Below, piece after piece: positions 52,766-61,259 of a stretch of DNA of 64,000 nucleotides. Positions within the stretch are counted from its first letter, which is position 1. Each line of letters begins with the position of its first letter. A program made the position numbers and the translations under genes. The notes beneath the pieces are model-generated. The model was given only the letters and a program-made list of their open reading frames with translations, did no database searches and was not told the DNA's origin. Source of the DNA: Candidatus Geothrix skivensis (GTDB lineage: Bacteria > Acidobacteriota > Holophagae > Holophagales > Holophagaceae); the NCBI GenBank assembly GCA_016721195.1, contig JADKIO010000005.1:248001-312000 (forward strand). The letters run 5' to 3'.

Positions 52766-53641
52766 TCAGCCCTTCTTCCCCTTCTTGACGGGGGGCGCAA
52801 CCGCCTTGCCATTCAGGAGGTTCAGCTGATGCTGGACCTTTTTGCTCTCCGGATCGATGGTCGCGAGACGGTGGAGCCAGCGGGCCTTCCCGGCCTTGTC
52901 TCCCTGGGCCTCCAGGTAGGCGGGGCTGGAGACCACGGCTTCCACCCACTTGAGCCTGTCGCCTTTCCCGGCTTTGTAATCTTCCACCTGGGTGGCTTCG
53001 CCCTTCAGCTTGTCTTCCATCACCTTCACGATGGCGTCGTAGGCCGTGCTTTCGCGCTTGGTGACATCCAGATAGGTCTGGAAGAAGGTCACCCACTTGG
53101 CGCTGTCCACGACTTCCTTCTCCACGCCACTAGCCAGTTCCAACTCCTGCTTCTCCCCGGGATCGGGGACGCTCTTGGCCTTCAGTTCCTTCAGACGGAT
53201 ATCGTTCTCTTCCAGGACCTGCTTGGCCCGGGCCCCCATCTGTTTGTAGTAGGCCACGGTATTGCCAAAGGGTTCCTTCACGCCCTGGAAGCTCTCCTGG
53301 GCCAGGGTCTGGGCGGCCTTAGCATGCTCCAATGCCTTTTCCCACGCACCAGCGGAGTCAGCGGCTTCCGCCGCCAGTCGGTAGGCCGAGGCCAGGTCCA
53401 GGTTGGCAGAAACGCTCCTCACCAGAGTCTGATTGTCGGTCTTGTCGAAGGCAGGCTTGGTGCTGGGCAGAAGGGCAGTGGCACGGGCCAGGGCTTCGGA
53501 GAATTTGAGCTCTACCAGCAGTTTTTCTACTTCGGGCCTTTCGGCCTTCACCCGGTCGCCAAGGGTGGGCCCTGGGGCAGGGGCCTGGGCCAGCAGGGCT
53601 GCCGGGACCAGGAGGAGTGAAAGAAGGGTGGATGTGCGCAT
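52766..53641 (-). CDS. Exported helical protein of unknown function
   Basis: 291 residues from ATG 53641. The signal peptide (MRTSTLLSLLLVPAALLAQ) is followed by mostly helical sequence rich in Ala, Lys and Glu: LVELKFSEALARATALLPST, ASAYRLAAEAADSAGAWEKA, YYKQMGARAKQVLEENDIRL and a Lys-rich end (PPVKKGKKG). The repeated helix pairs look like TPR relatives, without clear motif. A secreted scaffold is a guess. The nearest same-strand gene is rnr, 52 bases downstream. Confidence 0.65.
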   Translation of the reverse strand: MRTSTLLSLLLVPAALLAQAPAPGPTLGDRVKAERPEVEKLLVELKFSEALARATALLPSTKPAFDKTDNQTLVRSVSANLDLASAYRLAAEAADSAGAWEKALEHAKAAQTLAQESFQGVKEPFGNTVAYYKQMGARAKQVLEENDIRLKELKAKSVPDPGEKQELELASGVEKEVVDSAKWVTFFQTYLDVTKRESTAYDAIVKVMEDKLKGEATQVEDYKAGKGDRLKWVEAVVSSPAYLEAQGDKAGKARWLHRLATIDPESKKVQHQLNLLNGKAVAPPVKKGKKG

Positions 53642-53729
53642 CGGTTCAACCACTGATGAAGGGGGGACGGCCCCGCAGGAAGCCTCCATTGTTCCGGGAT
53701 TGCCCTGACATAGCTAGCCCCGGTCGCGA

Positions 53730-53884
53730 AGCCCAAACGGGTGGCAAAGGAGGCGGCAGAGGCCGCCTCCTGAGCCGGGCACCCGTTGGGCTGAGCCTAG
53801 CAACAAGGTTGGCCAACCTTTTCAGCCGCTAAGCCCAACGTTTGAGAGGCAGAAGCCGCCTCCTGAGCCGGGCGCCCGTTGGGC
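53730..53884. repeat. Two related stem-loop repeats
   Basis: Copy one (53730-53792) has nested inverted repeats: AGCCCAA-CGGGTG outer arm against CACCCGTTGGGCT, and GGAGGCGGC against GCCGCCTCC inside. A shorter, diverged copy (53831-53884) shares GCCGCCTCCTGAGCCGGGC and CCCGTTGGGCT. The stretch lies between the convergent-facing ends of unrelated genes and may be a REP-like element. Confidence 0.55.
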
Positions 53885-53909
53885 TGGGCACCAGAGACCG
53901 TTGGCGGCC

Positions 53910-54731
53910 TCACCCCAGGGTCTCGGCCATGCCCCTGATCTCGGCCTTGATGCGGTCCAGTTCTTTCCGGTCGATCTTGCGCGCGGGGACGCCGCCCCAG
54001 GTCTCCCCCGCCCCCACCCGGCTTCCCGGCAGCAGCACGCTTTCCGGCAGGATGGTCGCATCGTCGCCGATGATCACGTCCCCCATGACGCAGCAGGCCA
54101 GGCCAAGGGTGGCGCGGTGGCCCACGGTGACCGGGGCGATGACCAGGTTGCCCCCGCCCCCATAGTGGGCGAAGATCCGCACGCTGCCGCCCAGGGCGGC
54201 GTCGTCGCCGATGGTGATGAGTTGGGGATCGCTGATGTATTCGGTGTTGATGAAGGCATGGCGGCCGATCTTCATGCCCATGGCCTTCAGGAACCAGACT
54301 CCGAAGGGGGTCAGTGTCACGAAGGGCAGGAAGGTGAACCGAACCAGGTAGAAGAGCCCGTTGTGCAGGAACCAGGGCAGGGCGTGGAGGGTGTAGTAGC
54401 CACCCTTGAAGGGCTTCACCCGGGTGGGCAGGACCCAGTTGTAGACCGGGATCACCACCAGCAGGGCCAGCCCGAATAGGAAGAAGCAGAAGGCCAGGGC
54501 GAAGCCCGAAAGGATCCACGGCAAGGGTCCGGCCTGGTGGCTGGCCCAGCCCTTTAGTAGGGGCCAGAGCCACAGAGCCGGGGCCAGAGCCAGGCCCAGG
54601 GCCGTGGAGGCCAGGGTGTACATGAGCAGCACCGCCAGGCCATAGGCGATCCGTGAGAACCGCCGGAGCAGCTGATCCAGCCAGTTCTTGGGGGGAGGAT
54701 TCTTGGACTGGTCCGCGGCGAAAGACGTCAT
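53910..54731 (-). CDS. Membrane protein with hexapeptide-repeat (LbetaH) domain
   Basis: 273 residues. Two or three N-terminal membrane helices (about 27-110) are followed by a left-handed beta-helix: MKIGRHAFINTEYISDPQLI, then hexapeptide-like turns IGDDAALGGSVRIF, VTVGHRATLGLACCVMGDV and IGDDATILPESVLLPGS. Such domains usually transfer acetyl or other acyl groups. The membrane part suggests a lipid or cell-surface substrate. The neighbour at 54770 is a glycosyltransferase, divergent by 38 bases, so a surface-glycan role is plausible. Confidence 0.78.
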   Translation of the reverse strand: MTSFAADQSKNPPPKNWLDQLLRRFSRIAYGLAVLLMYTLASTALGLALAPALWLWPLLKGWASHQAGPLPWILSGFALAFCFFLFGLALLVVIPVYNWVLPTRVKPFKGGYYTLHALPWFLHNGLFYLVRFTFLPFVTLTPFGVWFLKAMGMKIGRHAFINTEYISDPQLITIGDDAALGGSVRIFAHYGGGGNLVIAPVTVGHRATLGLACCVMGDVIIGDDATILPESVLLPGSRVGAGETWGGVPARKIDRKELDRIKAEIRGMAETLG

Positions 54732-54769
54732 GGCTCCAGCCTAGCGAAAGTGGACGGTAGCATGGGTGC

Positions 54770-55771
54770 ATGGATCTGGTTCTGCTCCGCCTCTCCGCCC
54801 TCGGCGACATCCTGCGGGTGCTGCCCGCCTGGGCCAACCTCCGGCAAGCCTTTCCCGGGGCCCGCTTCCGGGCCGTGGTGGAAGACCGCCACGCCTTCCT
54901 GCTGGAGCCCTTGCCCTGGCTGGAACCGGTGATCGTCCGGCGAAGGCAGCTGTCCAATCCCCTCTCGGCCTTCGGCGAATTGAAGCGCGTGGCGGCGCTG
55001 CTGCGGGATGGCGAGGCCAGCCTGGACTTCCACGGCATCCTGAAGGCTGCCCTCATCCCCAAGCTGGCGGCCATCCCGGAGCGCTGGGGGGATGGGGTGA
55101 CCAAGGAATTTGCCGGCCACCTGCAATCCCATCCCCTGGCCTTCATGCACCAGACCCGCTACCAGCAGGCCCTGGGGCTGGCAGAGGCCTTTGGGCGCAG
55201 CCGGGGCATCGTAGGGTTGGGGCGGTTCCGCCCCGTGCTGGGACAGGCCTCGCTCCCTGGGGCCGGGGTCATCTGGCACCAGGACCAGAAACCCCGGGTG
55301 GTTCTGGTGCCCGGCGCCTCCCGTCGAGGGGCCATCAAGCGCTGGCCCCTGCACCACTGGGTGGACCTGGCTCGTCGGCTGAAGGATCAATTCGATCTGC
55401 GCTGGTCCCTGGGCCCCGAGGAGGAGGCCCTCCGGGACTGGCTGCCGGAGACGACGGGCGTGGCGGCCCTTCCCCGTCTCGGATTCTGGCAGCTGGCTTC
55501 GGCCCTTCGGGAGGCAGACCGGGTGGTGGCCCCGGATACGGGCCTGCTCCACCTGGCCGTGGTGCTCGGTGTTCAAGCGCTGGGGCTCTACGGGTCCAGC
55601 GACCCCGTGGTGGCTGGCCTTCCCCCAGGCGCCGGTCGGATCCTTCGCACCGGCATCGGCTGTTCGCCCTGCCGGGAACGAGAATGCCAGCGGAGGCAAT
55701 GCCTGGAGGAACTGCTACCGGAGCAGGTCTCTTCCGCCTTGCAGGAATGGCCTGCGGCTAAAGTGCCTTGA
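54770..55771 (+). CDS. Glycosyltransferase family 9 (heptosyltransferase-like)
   Basis: 333 residues. Features of GT9: the start VLLRLSALGDILRVLPAWANLRQAFP, VLVPGASRRGAIKRWPLHHWVDLARRL in the middle (the donor-binding SR-KRWP region), then VVAPDTGLLHLAVVLGVQALGLYGSSDP and the C-terminal CSPCRERECQRRQCLEEL. These enzymes add heptose or a related sugar to lipopolysaccharide core. It is convergent with the tetraheme cytochrome gene and their 3' ends overlap by 14 bases. Confidence 0.93.
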   Translation: MDLVLLRLSALGDILRVLPAWANLRQAFPGARFRAVVEDRHAFLLEPLPWLEPVIVRRRQLSNPLSAFGELKRVAALLRDGEASLDFHGILKAALIPKLAAIPERWGDGVTKEFAGHLQSHPLAFMHQTRYQQALGLAEAFGRSRGIVGLGRFRPVLGQASLPGAGVIWHQDQKPRVVLVPGASRRGAIKRWPLHHWVDLARRLKDQFDLRWSLGPEEEALRDWLPETTGVAALPRLGFWQLASALREADRVVAPDTGLLHLAVVLGVQALGLYGSSDPVVAGLPPGAGRILRTGIGCSPCRERECQRRQCLEELLPEQVSSALQEWPAAKVP

Positions 55772-56129
55772 ACTTGTATTTGCCCGCATGGCAGTCCAGG
55801 CACTTGACCACTGGGGGCTGATGCTGGCGGTGACAGTCCGTGCAGGGGATTTCACCGAGATGAGAGTCATGGGGGTTGGGCTTTGCGTCCTTCGTCGTGA
55901 CCTTCATGGCGGGGTAGTCGCCATGGCAGACCATGCAGGACTCCGGGGCCACAGCCTTCTTCGTGGGCTTCTCCTCCTGGTGGCAGTTGAAACAGTGCAC
56001 CCCGGATTTGGCATGAGGCGCCGGGAGGCTGAACTTCTTAACCTCCTGCGAGGTCCCGTGAGAACCTGAGAAGACGCCGAGCAGGACGAAGACTAGGCAG
56101 TGGTGGAATCGGAGCGATAAGGGCTTCAT
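55758..56129 (-). CDS. Tetraheme periplasmic cytochrome c (small tetraheme / flavocytochrome c type)
   Basis: 123 residues from ATG 56129. A signal peptide (residues 1-25) precedes four CXXCH motifs: CFNCH (46-50), CMVCH (65-69), CTDCH (96-100) and CLDCH (110-114). The stretch PNPHDSHLGEIPCTDCHRQH is close in pattern to the heme domain of Shewanella small tetraheme cytochrome and fumarate-reductase flavocytochrome c. It should carry electrons in the periplasm. A CRP/FNR-like dyad at 56245 lies 116 bases upstream. Confidence 0.92.
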   Translation of the reverse strand: MKPLSLRFHHCLVFVLLGVFSGSHGTSQEVKKFSLPAPHAKSGVHCFNCHQEEKPTKKAVAPESCMVCHGDYPAMKVTTKDAKPNPHDSHLGEIPCTDCHRQHQPPVVKCLDCHAGKYKFKAL

Positions 56130-56244
56130 GGGGGCCTGTGCATCGGGAATCGTGGATTCGTCAAACGGTCTGCAGGTTGGTGGGACTCGATATCGCCAGG
56201 TTCCAGTCTTCACGTCTCGGCGCGCGTGACTTGTGAAAAAAAGC

Positions 56245-56258
56245 GTGACATTGGTCAC
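56245..56258. promoter_or_regulatory. CRP/FNR-like operator between cytochrome and PstS-like genes
   Basis: GTGAC-ATTG-GTCAC is perfectly palindromic, and in its context (CGTGA-N6-TCACA) it matches 9 of 10 CRP consensus bases. The 292-base divergent region serves the tetraheme cytochrome (left) and the PstS-like gene (right). Which gene it acts on is unknown. Confidence 0.55.
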
Positions 56259-56421
56259 AGTTACAATTGGGAAAGGGAACCTCATAAACTGCGGGTGTAG
56301 GATCATGACCCGCTGGGCCTTTAATTCATAGGCCTTCATACCGATATTGATTCCAGGCCGATTGTCCGTGGCGTGAAAGTCTTGGCATTCTTGATGCTGA
56401 AGTTGAACTAGAGGATTCCCC

Positions 56422-57420
56422 ATGCGAATCAACCGCTCTCATCTGGTTTCCGGACTGGTTTTCTTGGTGGGATTGGCCTGCGCCAGTGCGCTTCCGGCCC
56501 AGTCGCCCCAGGCCCGGGCCAAGTTGGCCGCCTCCATTCCGGCCTATCAGCCCCTGGTCCAATTGAAGGGCACCATTGATCTTGTGGGAACCGATGCCCT
56601 CTCTGAACTCGGAGAGGAGTGGGCCAGTGTGTTTCGGAAGTTCCACCCCGAGGGGAGCCTGGTTTTCCGACCAGGCTTGACCAAGGATGCCGTGAAGGCC
56701 TTCATGGATGGCACCAGCCTCCTCATCATCACCGCCCGGGAATTCAGTCAGGATGAGGCGAAGGCCTTCCAGGCCAAGTACGGCTACCAGCCCATGCGCA
56801 TTCCGATCTGCATGGACGCCAACATCGTCTTCGTGAACAAGAACAATCCGATCACTTCCATCAGCATGGAGCAGCTGGATGCCATCTTCTCTGCCACCAG
56901 GCTGAGTGGAGCGAAGGCACCGGCCGTCGTCTGGGGCGACCTGGGCCTCCGGGGGGAATGGGCCAAGCTGCCCATCAATGCCTACACCAGGGCCCCAGGT
57001 ACGGCCACCAACGCCTCCGTCAAGGAAAAGGTCCTGCTGAACGGGACCTACCGGCCGGGCATCCTCAGCCGCGATGATGCCGCCGCCCTGGCCGAGGCGA
57101 TCATGACCGATCAGACCGGCATCGCCATCAGCACCATGGCGTCCTGGTATGTCGCCAACAAGGTGCTCCCCGTGGTTCCGCTCCGGGGAGAGGATGCTCG
57201 GTTCCCGAACCAGGAGAACGTCACCACCAGCAAGTACCCCATGCCCCGCCTGTACTACGCGTACCTGAACCGGACCCCTGGCAGCCCCCTGCCTGGTCCC
57301 GTCCATGAGGTCATCCACTTCCTGCTCACCCAGCCCGGCCAGAATGCCGCAGCGGATTCGGGTCTTCTCCCCGGGCCTCCCGAGTTCATCCAGATCGCCC
57401 TCAAGCGGCTGAGCCGCTAG
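56422..57420 (+). CDS. PstS-like substrate-binding protein
   Basis: 332 residues with a Sec signal peptide ending LPAQS. The PBP-like fold includes GTIDLVGTDALSELGEEW near the start, ANIVFVNKNNPITSISMEQL, AYTRAPGTATNASVKEKVLL and AMTDQTGIAISTMASWYV-like stretches, which is the pattern of phosphate-binding PstS proteins. No PstCAB genes follow, so it may be an orphan binding protein or part of a signalling or adhesion role, as some PstS-like proteins are. Substrate unproven. Confidence 0.82.
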   Translation: MRINRSHLVSGLVFLVGLACASALPAQSPQARAKLAASIPAYQPLVQLKGTIDLVGTDALSELGEEWASVFRKFHPEGSLVFRPGLTKDAVKAFMDGTSLLIITAREFSQDEAKAFQAKYGYQPMRIPICMDANIVFVNKNNPITSISMEQLDAIFSATRLSGAKAPAVVWGDLGLRGEWAKLPINAYTRAPGTATNASVKEKVLLNGTYRPGILSRDDAAALAEAIMTDQTGIAISTMASWYVANKVLPVVPLRGEDARFPNQENVTTSKYPMPRLYYAYLNRTPGSPLPGPVHEVIHFLLTQPGQNAAADSGLLPGPPEFIQIALKRLSR

Positions 57421-57468
57421 TCCAGGCCCCTGTCGGCCCCTCAGCCCCAATGGGGTCGTTGCCCGAGG

Positions 57469-58920
57469 CTAGGCCTTGCGCCAGCCGGAGCTTCCGTCCT
57501 TGCGGTCCTCAAGGATGATGCCCATGGCCTTGAGCTGGTCGCGCAGGCGATCGGCCTCCGCCCAGTTCTTCCCAGCCTTGGCCGCCCGCCGGGCCTCGAT
57601 GAGGCCCTCCACCTCGGCCTCGAGGTTGGCGGCCTCGTGAGGCCAGGCTGCGAACACCGCATCGGTCTCGTCCAGGAAGGCCAGGACGGACCCGCGCTCA
57701 CTGTGGGTCAGCGCCACATGGTCATCCTGGGCGTTGAGGTCGCTGATGAGTGTGAAGATGGCCGCCAGGGCCTCCGGGGTGTTCAGGTCATCCGCCATGG
57801 CCGACCAGAAGGCCTGCCGGGCCTGATCGAGGCGGACCAACGGATCCAGGGCCTCCGCCCAGGGCCCTCCTCCGGCCTGGCCTTGGCCTTCCATGCGCTT
57901 CCGGAAGGCCCGGATGCGCTTCAAGGCGTTCTCGGCGGCACGCAATCCCTCGAAGCTGAAGTTGAGCACCTTGCGGTAGTGATTGCTCTGGATGGCATAG
58001 CGCAGGGCAATGGGATCCACGCCCCTGGCCACGAGATCCCGCAGGGTGAAAAAATTACCCAGGCTCTTGGCCATCTTCTGGCCTTCGACCATCAGGAACT
58101 CGCCATGCACCCAGTGGTTCACCCAGCGGTGGCCCAGGCAGCCTTCGCTCTGGGCGATTTCATTCTCGTGGTGGGGGAAGATGAGGTCCACGCCACCGCT
58201 GTGGATATCAACCCGAGGGCCCAGCAGTTCCATGCCCATGGCCGAACACTCGATGTGCCAGCCAGGCCTTCCCGGGCCCCAGGGGCTGTCCCAGGAAGGC
58301 TCTCCGGGCTTGGCGGCCTTCCACAGCACGAAATCGGTGACAGAGTCCCGCTCGTACTCGTCCGCATCCACGGAAGCGCCCGCCTGCATCCCTTCCCGGT
58401 CCAGGTGGGCCAGGCAGCCGTACTGGGGCAGCCCCGCGATCCGGTAGTAGACGCTGCCATCGCGGACATAGGCCAGGCCTTTCACTTCGAGGGCCTGGAC
58501 CAATCGGATCATCTCGGGAATGTAGTCCGTCGCCTTTGGCAAGTAGTCAGCCTGAAGGACTTGGAGGGTACCCAGATCCTCCAGGAAGATGGCGGTAAAC
58601 CGATCGGTGAGCGCCTTCATGGCGCTGTGCCTGTCCTGGTTGGAGGCGACCGCGGGCAGGTCCGCCTGGGAATCCCGGATGATCTTGTCCTCCACATCCG
58701 TGATGTTCATGCAGTGTCGGACCCGGTAGCCGGCGGCCTGGAAGGTCCGCTTGAGCAGATCCTGGAACAGGAAGGTCCGCAGGTTGCCTATGTGCGCGAA
58801 GTTGTAGACAGTGGGACCGCAGGTGTACAGGGAGATCTCCCCCTCCGCGATCGGAACCACGGGTTCCACGCGACGCGTCAGGGTGTTGAATAAGGAGAGG
58901 GATTGGCGCATCTTCTTCAT
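57469..58920 (-). CDS. cysS: Cysteinyl-tRNA synthetase
   Basis: 483 residues from ATG 58920 (MKKMRQSL; the second Met at 58911 is also possible). The class I signature HIGN occurs in CGPTVYNFAHIGNLRTFLF and KMAKS in VEGQKMAKSLGNFF. Zinc ligands are the Cys of TCGPTV, the Cys in WHIECSAM, and His/Glu of FPHHENEIAQSE. The C-terminal DALR-like region ends ADRLRDQLKAMGI. It charges tRNA-Cys. It is divergent from the GAF protein at 58975. Confidence 0.97.
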   Translation of the reverse strand: MKKMRQSLSLFNTLTRRVEPVVPIAEGEISLYTCGPTVYNFAHIGNLRTFLFQDLLKRTFQAAGYRVRHCMNITDVEDKIIRDSQADLPAVASNQDRHSAMKALTDRFTAIFLEDLGTLQVLQADYLPKATDYIPEMIRLVQALEVKGLAYVRDGSVYYRIAGLPQYGCLAHLDREGMQAGASVDADEYERDSVTDFVLWKAAKPGEPSWDSPWGPGRPGWHIECSAMGMELLGPRVDIHSGGVDLIFPHHENEIAQSEGCLGHRWVNHWVHGEFLMVEGQKMAKSLGNFFTLRDLVARGVDPIALRYAIQSNHYRKVLNFSFEGLRAAENALKRIRAFRKRMEGQGQAGGGPWAEALDPLVRLDQARQAFWSAMADDLNTPEALAAIFTLISDLNAQDDHVALTHSERGSVLAFLDETDAVFAAWPHEAANLEAEVEGLIEARRAAKAGKNWAEADRLRDQLKAMGIILEDRKDGSSGWRKA

Positions 58921-58974
58921 ACGCTCTAGCAAACCATCTTTTCCCCTTCCAGCCAAAGCCCCCCTGGTGCCCCC

Positions 58975-59619
58975 ATGCAACTATTCGGCGGCAGGAAGCA
59001 GGACGAAGCGCTCGCCAAGCGCGAGGAGCAGGTCCGGAAACTCGAGACGGAATGCCGCACCCTGCAGACCAGCCTGGAGGACACCCGGGAACTGGTCCGC
59101 CACCTGGACCAGGACCGGGAACTCCTTCTGGGAGCCCTCGAGCACCTTCGGCCGGGGATGGACGTCCAGCCTCAGGCCCAGGTCCTCCTCGACGTGTGCT
59201 TCAAGCCCCTGGGACTGGCCTGCTTCTATGTGGCCCTGGCGGACTGGGACCAGGATCTGCTCCGCTTTGTGCTGTACCACGAGGGGGGCCGGTTCCGGAA
59301 CCATCCTTCCAGGCGCCTGTCGGATCGGAGTGGCCTATCGGAAAGGGTCCTTGCGGGCCGCCGCCCCGTCTACATCCGCACCTTGGAGGAAGGACGGGCC
59401 GCCGGCAGCCTGCTCACCGCCGCCGAACAGGCCACGGGGCTCATTCCCCACTCCTGGTACGGCGTGCCCCTGGGGCGGGGCTCCCGGCCGTCGGGGCTGG
59501 TGAGCTTCCAGAGCTTCCAGACCGATGCCTTCAGCGAAGGCCGCCGACGGGTCATGGATGCCCTGACGGGCCTGCTGTCCATCTGCATGGACGGGCCGCC
59601 CACACCTCAGGGGCGCTGA
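58975..59619 (+). CDS. GAF-domain protein with N-terminal coiled coil
   Basis: 214 residues. The N-terminal 60 residues form a coiled coil (EALAKREEQVRKLETECRTL, TRELVRHLDQDRELL). A GAF-like domain follows from about 65 to 205: VLLDVCFKPLGLACFYVALA, LLRFVLYHEGG, LSERVLAGRRPVYIRTLEEG, GLIPHSWYGVPLGRGSRPSG and SFQTDAFSEGRRRVMDALTG. There is no output domain. It probably binds a small molecule and signals through partner proteins. The 3' end overlaps the convergent ybgC-like gene by 13 bases. Confidence 0.83.
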   Translation: MQLFGGRKQDEALAKREEQVRKLETECRTLQTSLEDTRELVRHLDQDRELLLGALEHLRPGMDVQPQAQVLLDVCFKPLGLACFYVALADWDQDLLRFVLYHEGGRFRNHPSRRLSDRSGLSERVLAGRRPVYIRTLEEGRAAGSLLTAAEQATGLIPHSWYGVPLGRGSRPSGLVSFQSFQTDAFSEGRRRVMDALTGLLSICMDGPPTPQGR

Positions 59620-59999
59620 ATCAGGGTCAGCAGATCCTGCGGCAGCACGCGGGCCCGGTTGTCGGAACTCGCCACCAGATGGACGCTCTCCCCTTCAGCC
59701 AGCAGGATGCCTTCCCGTTCGATGCGATAGCCGAAGGTGATGCGGCGCCGGCCTCCTTCCAGGAGCGAGGTCCGCACCTGCACCAGTTCGTCGTAGCGGG
59801 CCGGTTGGCGGAAGCGCACTCGGATCTCGTTCACCACCAGGCGCACGCCCCGGGCCTCCCACTCCGCATAGCTCTGGCCCAGCTGGCGCAGGTAGTCGCT
59901 GCGGCCCAGTTCCATCCACACCGGGTAGGTCGCGTGGTGGACGATGCCCATGGCGTCGGTTTCGGCGTAGCGCACCCGGAGTTCGGTCAGGGATTCCAT
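59607..59999 (-). CDS. YbgC-type acyl-CoA thioesterase
   Basis: 130 residues from ATG 59999. The hot-dog fold signature AETDAMGIVHHATYPVWMELGR includes the catalytic Asp (TDAMGIVHH), as in 4-hydroxybenzoyl-CoA thioesterase and YbgC. The remaining strands (VNEIRVRFRQPARYDELVQV, ITFGYRIEREG) fit. No ribosome-binding site precedes this ATG, but a duplicated piece of the same 5' end, with a good GGAGG, lies at 60101-60166. It hydrolyses short acyl-CoA or acyl-ACP. Confidence 0.9.
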   Translation of the reverse strand: MESLTELRVRYAETDAMGIVHHATYPVWMELGRSDYLRQLGQSYAEWEARGVRLVVNEIRVRFRQPARYDELVQVRTSLLEGGRRRITFGYRIEREGILLAEGESVHLVASSDNRARVLPQDLLTLIQRP

Positions 60000-60100
60000 G
60001 GTTGGATTATCCACCACTCTGACTACCCCCATATCGGACAGCGCCCCGCGCTGTCCTCCCGCTTCCGCGGCGCTCCGCTTGCGGGCGCGGACGGGGCCCC

Positions 60101-60166
60101 GTGGTGGACGATCCCCATGGCATCGGTCTCGGCATAGCGCACTCGGAGTTCGGTCGTGGATTCCAT
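60101..60166 (-). pseudogene. Duplicated 5' end of the ybgC-like gene
   Basis: The first 22 codons of the thioesterase are present again, with an upstream CGGAGG, and then the sequence breaks off into unrelated GC-rich bases. Seven of 66 bases differ from the intact copy, five of them in synonymous third positions, so the two copies evolved under selection before this one was cut down. Confidence 0.7.
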
Positions 60167-60185
60167 CCTCCGAGCGTACACGAAG

Positions 60186-60207
60186 AAGCCCCGCGGGTGC
60201 GGGGCTT
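60186..60207 (-). terminator. Hairpin after the small exported protein gene
   Basis: AAGCCCCGC and GCGGGGCTT with a 4-base loop, followed on the minus strand by CTTCG. It lies 26 bases behind the stop of the gene at 60233. Confidence 0.6.
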
Positions 60208-60232
60208 GGGCTGACTGGACGCGGGCTCCCGG

Positions 60233-60583
60233 TTACTCGACGGTGACGCGGACGTGATCGCCCTTGTCCGTGGTGATCTCCAGGAGCAGATCGCCCGGCT
60301 TCGAGTCGGAGAGCAGCTTCTGGAGCTGATCGGGCTTCATGCCCTTCTTGCTTTCGCCGTTGACCTTGATCTCACCCTCGCCAACCATGTCCAGCACGCC
60401 CTTGGCCAGGCTGATGGGCATGCGGATGTGGACTTCGGTGGGGCCGTCCGCGTTCTTGTGCTTGGCGTGGTGCTGCATGACGGTCTTGGAGACGATGTCC
60501 ACCTTGATGAACCGCGCGCTCTGCGCGGCCAGGGGAAGGCTGAGGCTGGCAGCCAGGGCCAGCGGGATCATGATGGCGCGCAT
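60233..60583 (-). CDS. Small exported protein of unknown function
   Basis: 116 residues from ATG 60583 (GGAGG 7 bases upstream). The signal peptide ends PLAAQS. The mature part (FIKVDIVSKTVMQHHAKHKN, VHIRMPISLAKGVLDMVGEG, LQKLLSDSKPGDLLLEITTD) alternates strands and helices and has no cysteines. I recognise no family with certainty. It is divergent from the secreted thioredoxin at 60749 over 165 bases. Confidence 0.65.
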   Translation of the reverse strand: MRAIMIPLALAASLSLPLAAQSARFIKVDIVSKTVMQHHAKHKNADGPTEVHIRMPISLAKGVLDMVGEGEIKVNGESKKGMKPDQLQKLLSDSKPGDLLLEITTDKGDHVRVTVE

Positions 60584-60748
60584 GGGCGGCCTCCTTGGAA
60601 GGATTTGGTCGGCACTTGCCGGGTCGAGTGGGATTACGGGAGAGCCACCGAGCGGATTAGCCTCGGCTATGCTGGTGCCTGGAACAAATGCCCGTTCCAG
60701 TCCATCCAACATCCAGAGCGGAGCATCCGCCTACCTTGGAGTTCCCGC

Positions 60749-61156
60749 ATGAAGCTCATCGCCGCTCTTGTCCTCGCCGCCGCATCGCTCTCCGCCCAGG
60801 GGACCGCGAAGTGGGAACATGACTATCAGTCCGCACTCAAGCGCGCCAAAGCCGAGAACAAGGTGATCTTCATGGATCTCTGGACTGAGTGGTGCGGTCC
60901 CTGTATCCACCTCCAGAAAAACGTGTTCCCCACCGCCGAGGCCCAGGCCGCCCTTTCCAAAGTCGTCCCTTTCTCCGCCCTGGTGCAGAAGCGCGATGGA
61001 ACGCCGGTGGCGGAGGGCACCAGGCTATCTGAGGAGTTCAAGCTGAACGCCTTCCCCACCATGGTGATCCTGGATGCCAAGGGCAAGGAGCTCCGCCGCC
61101 AGGTGGGCGCCTTCCGCAGTGGGACCGAGTTCGCGGCCTGGCTGAACGCGAAATAG
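60749..61156 (+). CDS. Exported thioredoxin-fold protein
   Basis: 135 residues from ATG 60749 with GGAG upstream. A signal peptide (MKLIAALVLAAASLSAQ) is followed by a thioredoxin-like domain with the WCGPC active site (C49, C52) in FMDLWTEWCGPCIHL, and a cis-Pro in AFPTMVILDAKGK. The DsbD-gamma/thioredoxin_7 type is closest. It should reduce or exchange disulfides in the periplasm, for example in cytochrome c maturation; a heme-protein link is only inferred from the many cytochromes here. A terminator follows at 61186. Confidence 0.9.
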   Translation: MKLIAALVLAAASLSAQGTAKWEHDYQSALKRAKAENKVIFMDLWTEWCGPCIHLQKNVFPTAEAQAALSKVVPFSALVQKRDGTPVAEGTRLSEEFKLNAFPTMVILDAKGKELRRQVGAFRSGTEFAAWLNAK

Positions 61157-61185
61157 GCTGGAGCCTGGAGGTAATGCTTCCTGAT

Positions 61186-61213
61186 GCGGCCCTTCGGGGC
61201 CGCGTCTGTTTTC
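61186..61213 (+). terminator. Intrinsic terminator after the thioredoxin gene
   Basis: GCGGCCC and GGGCCGC around a TTCG tetraloop, followed by GTCTGTTTTC. It sits 29 bases past the stop. Confidence 0.75.
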
Positions 61214-61259
61214 TGAATCCGGTGCCGGCCCACCCAGCCGCCAGTCTCCGACCTGCTTC

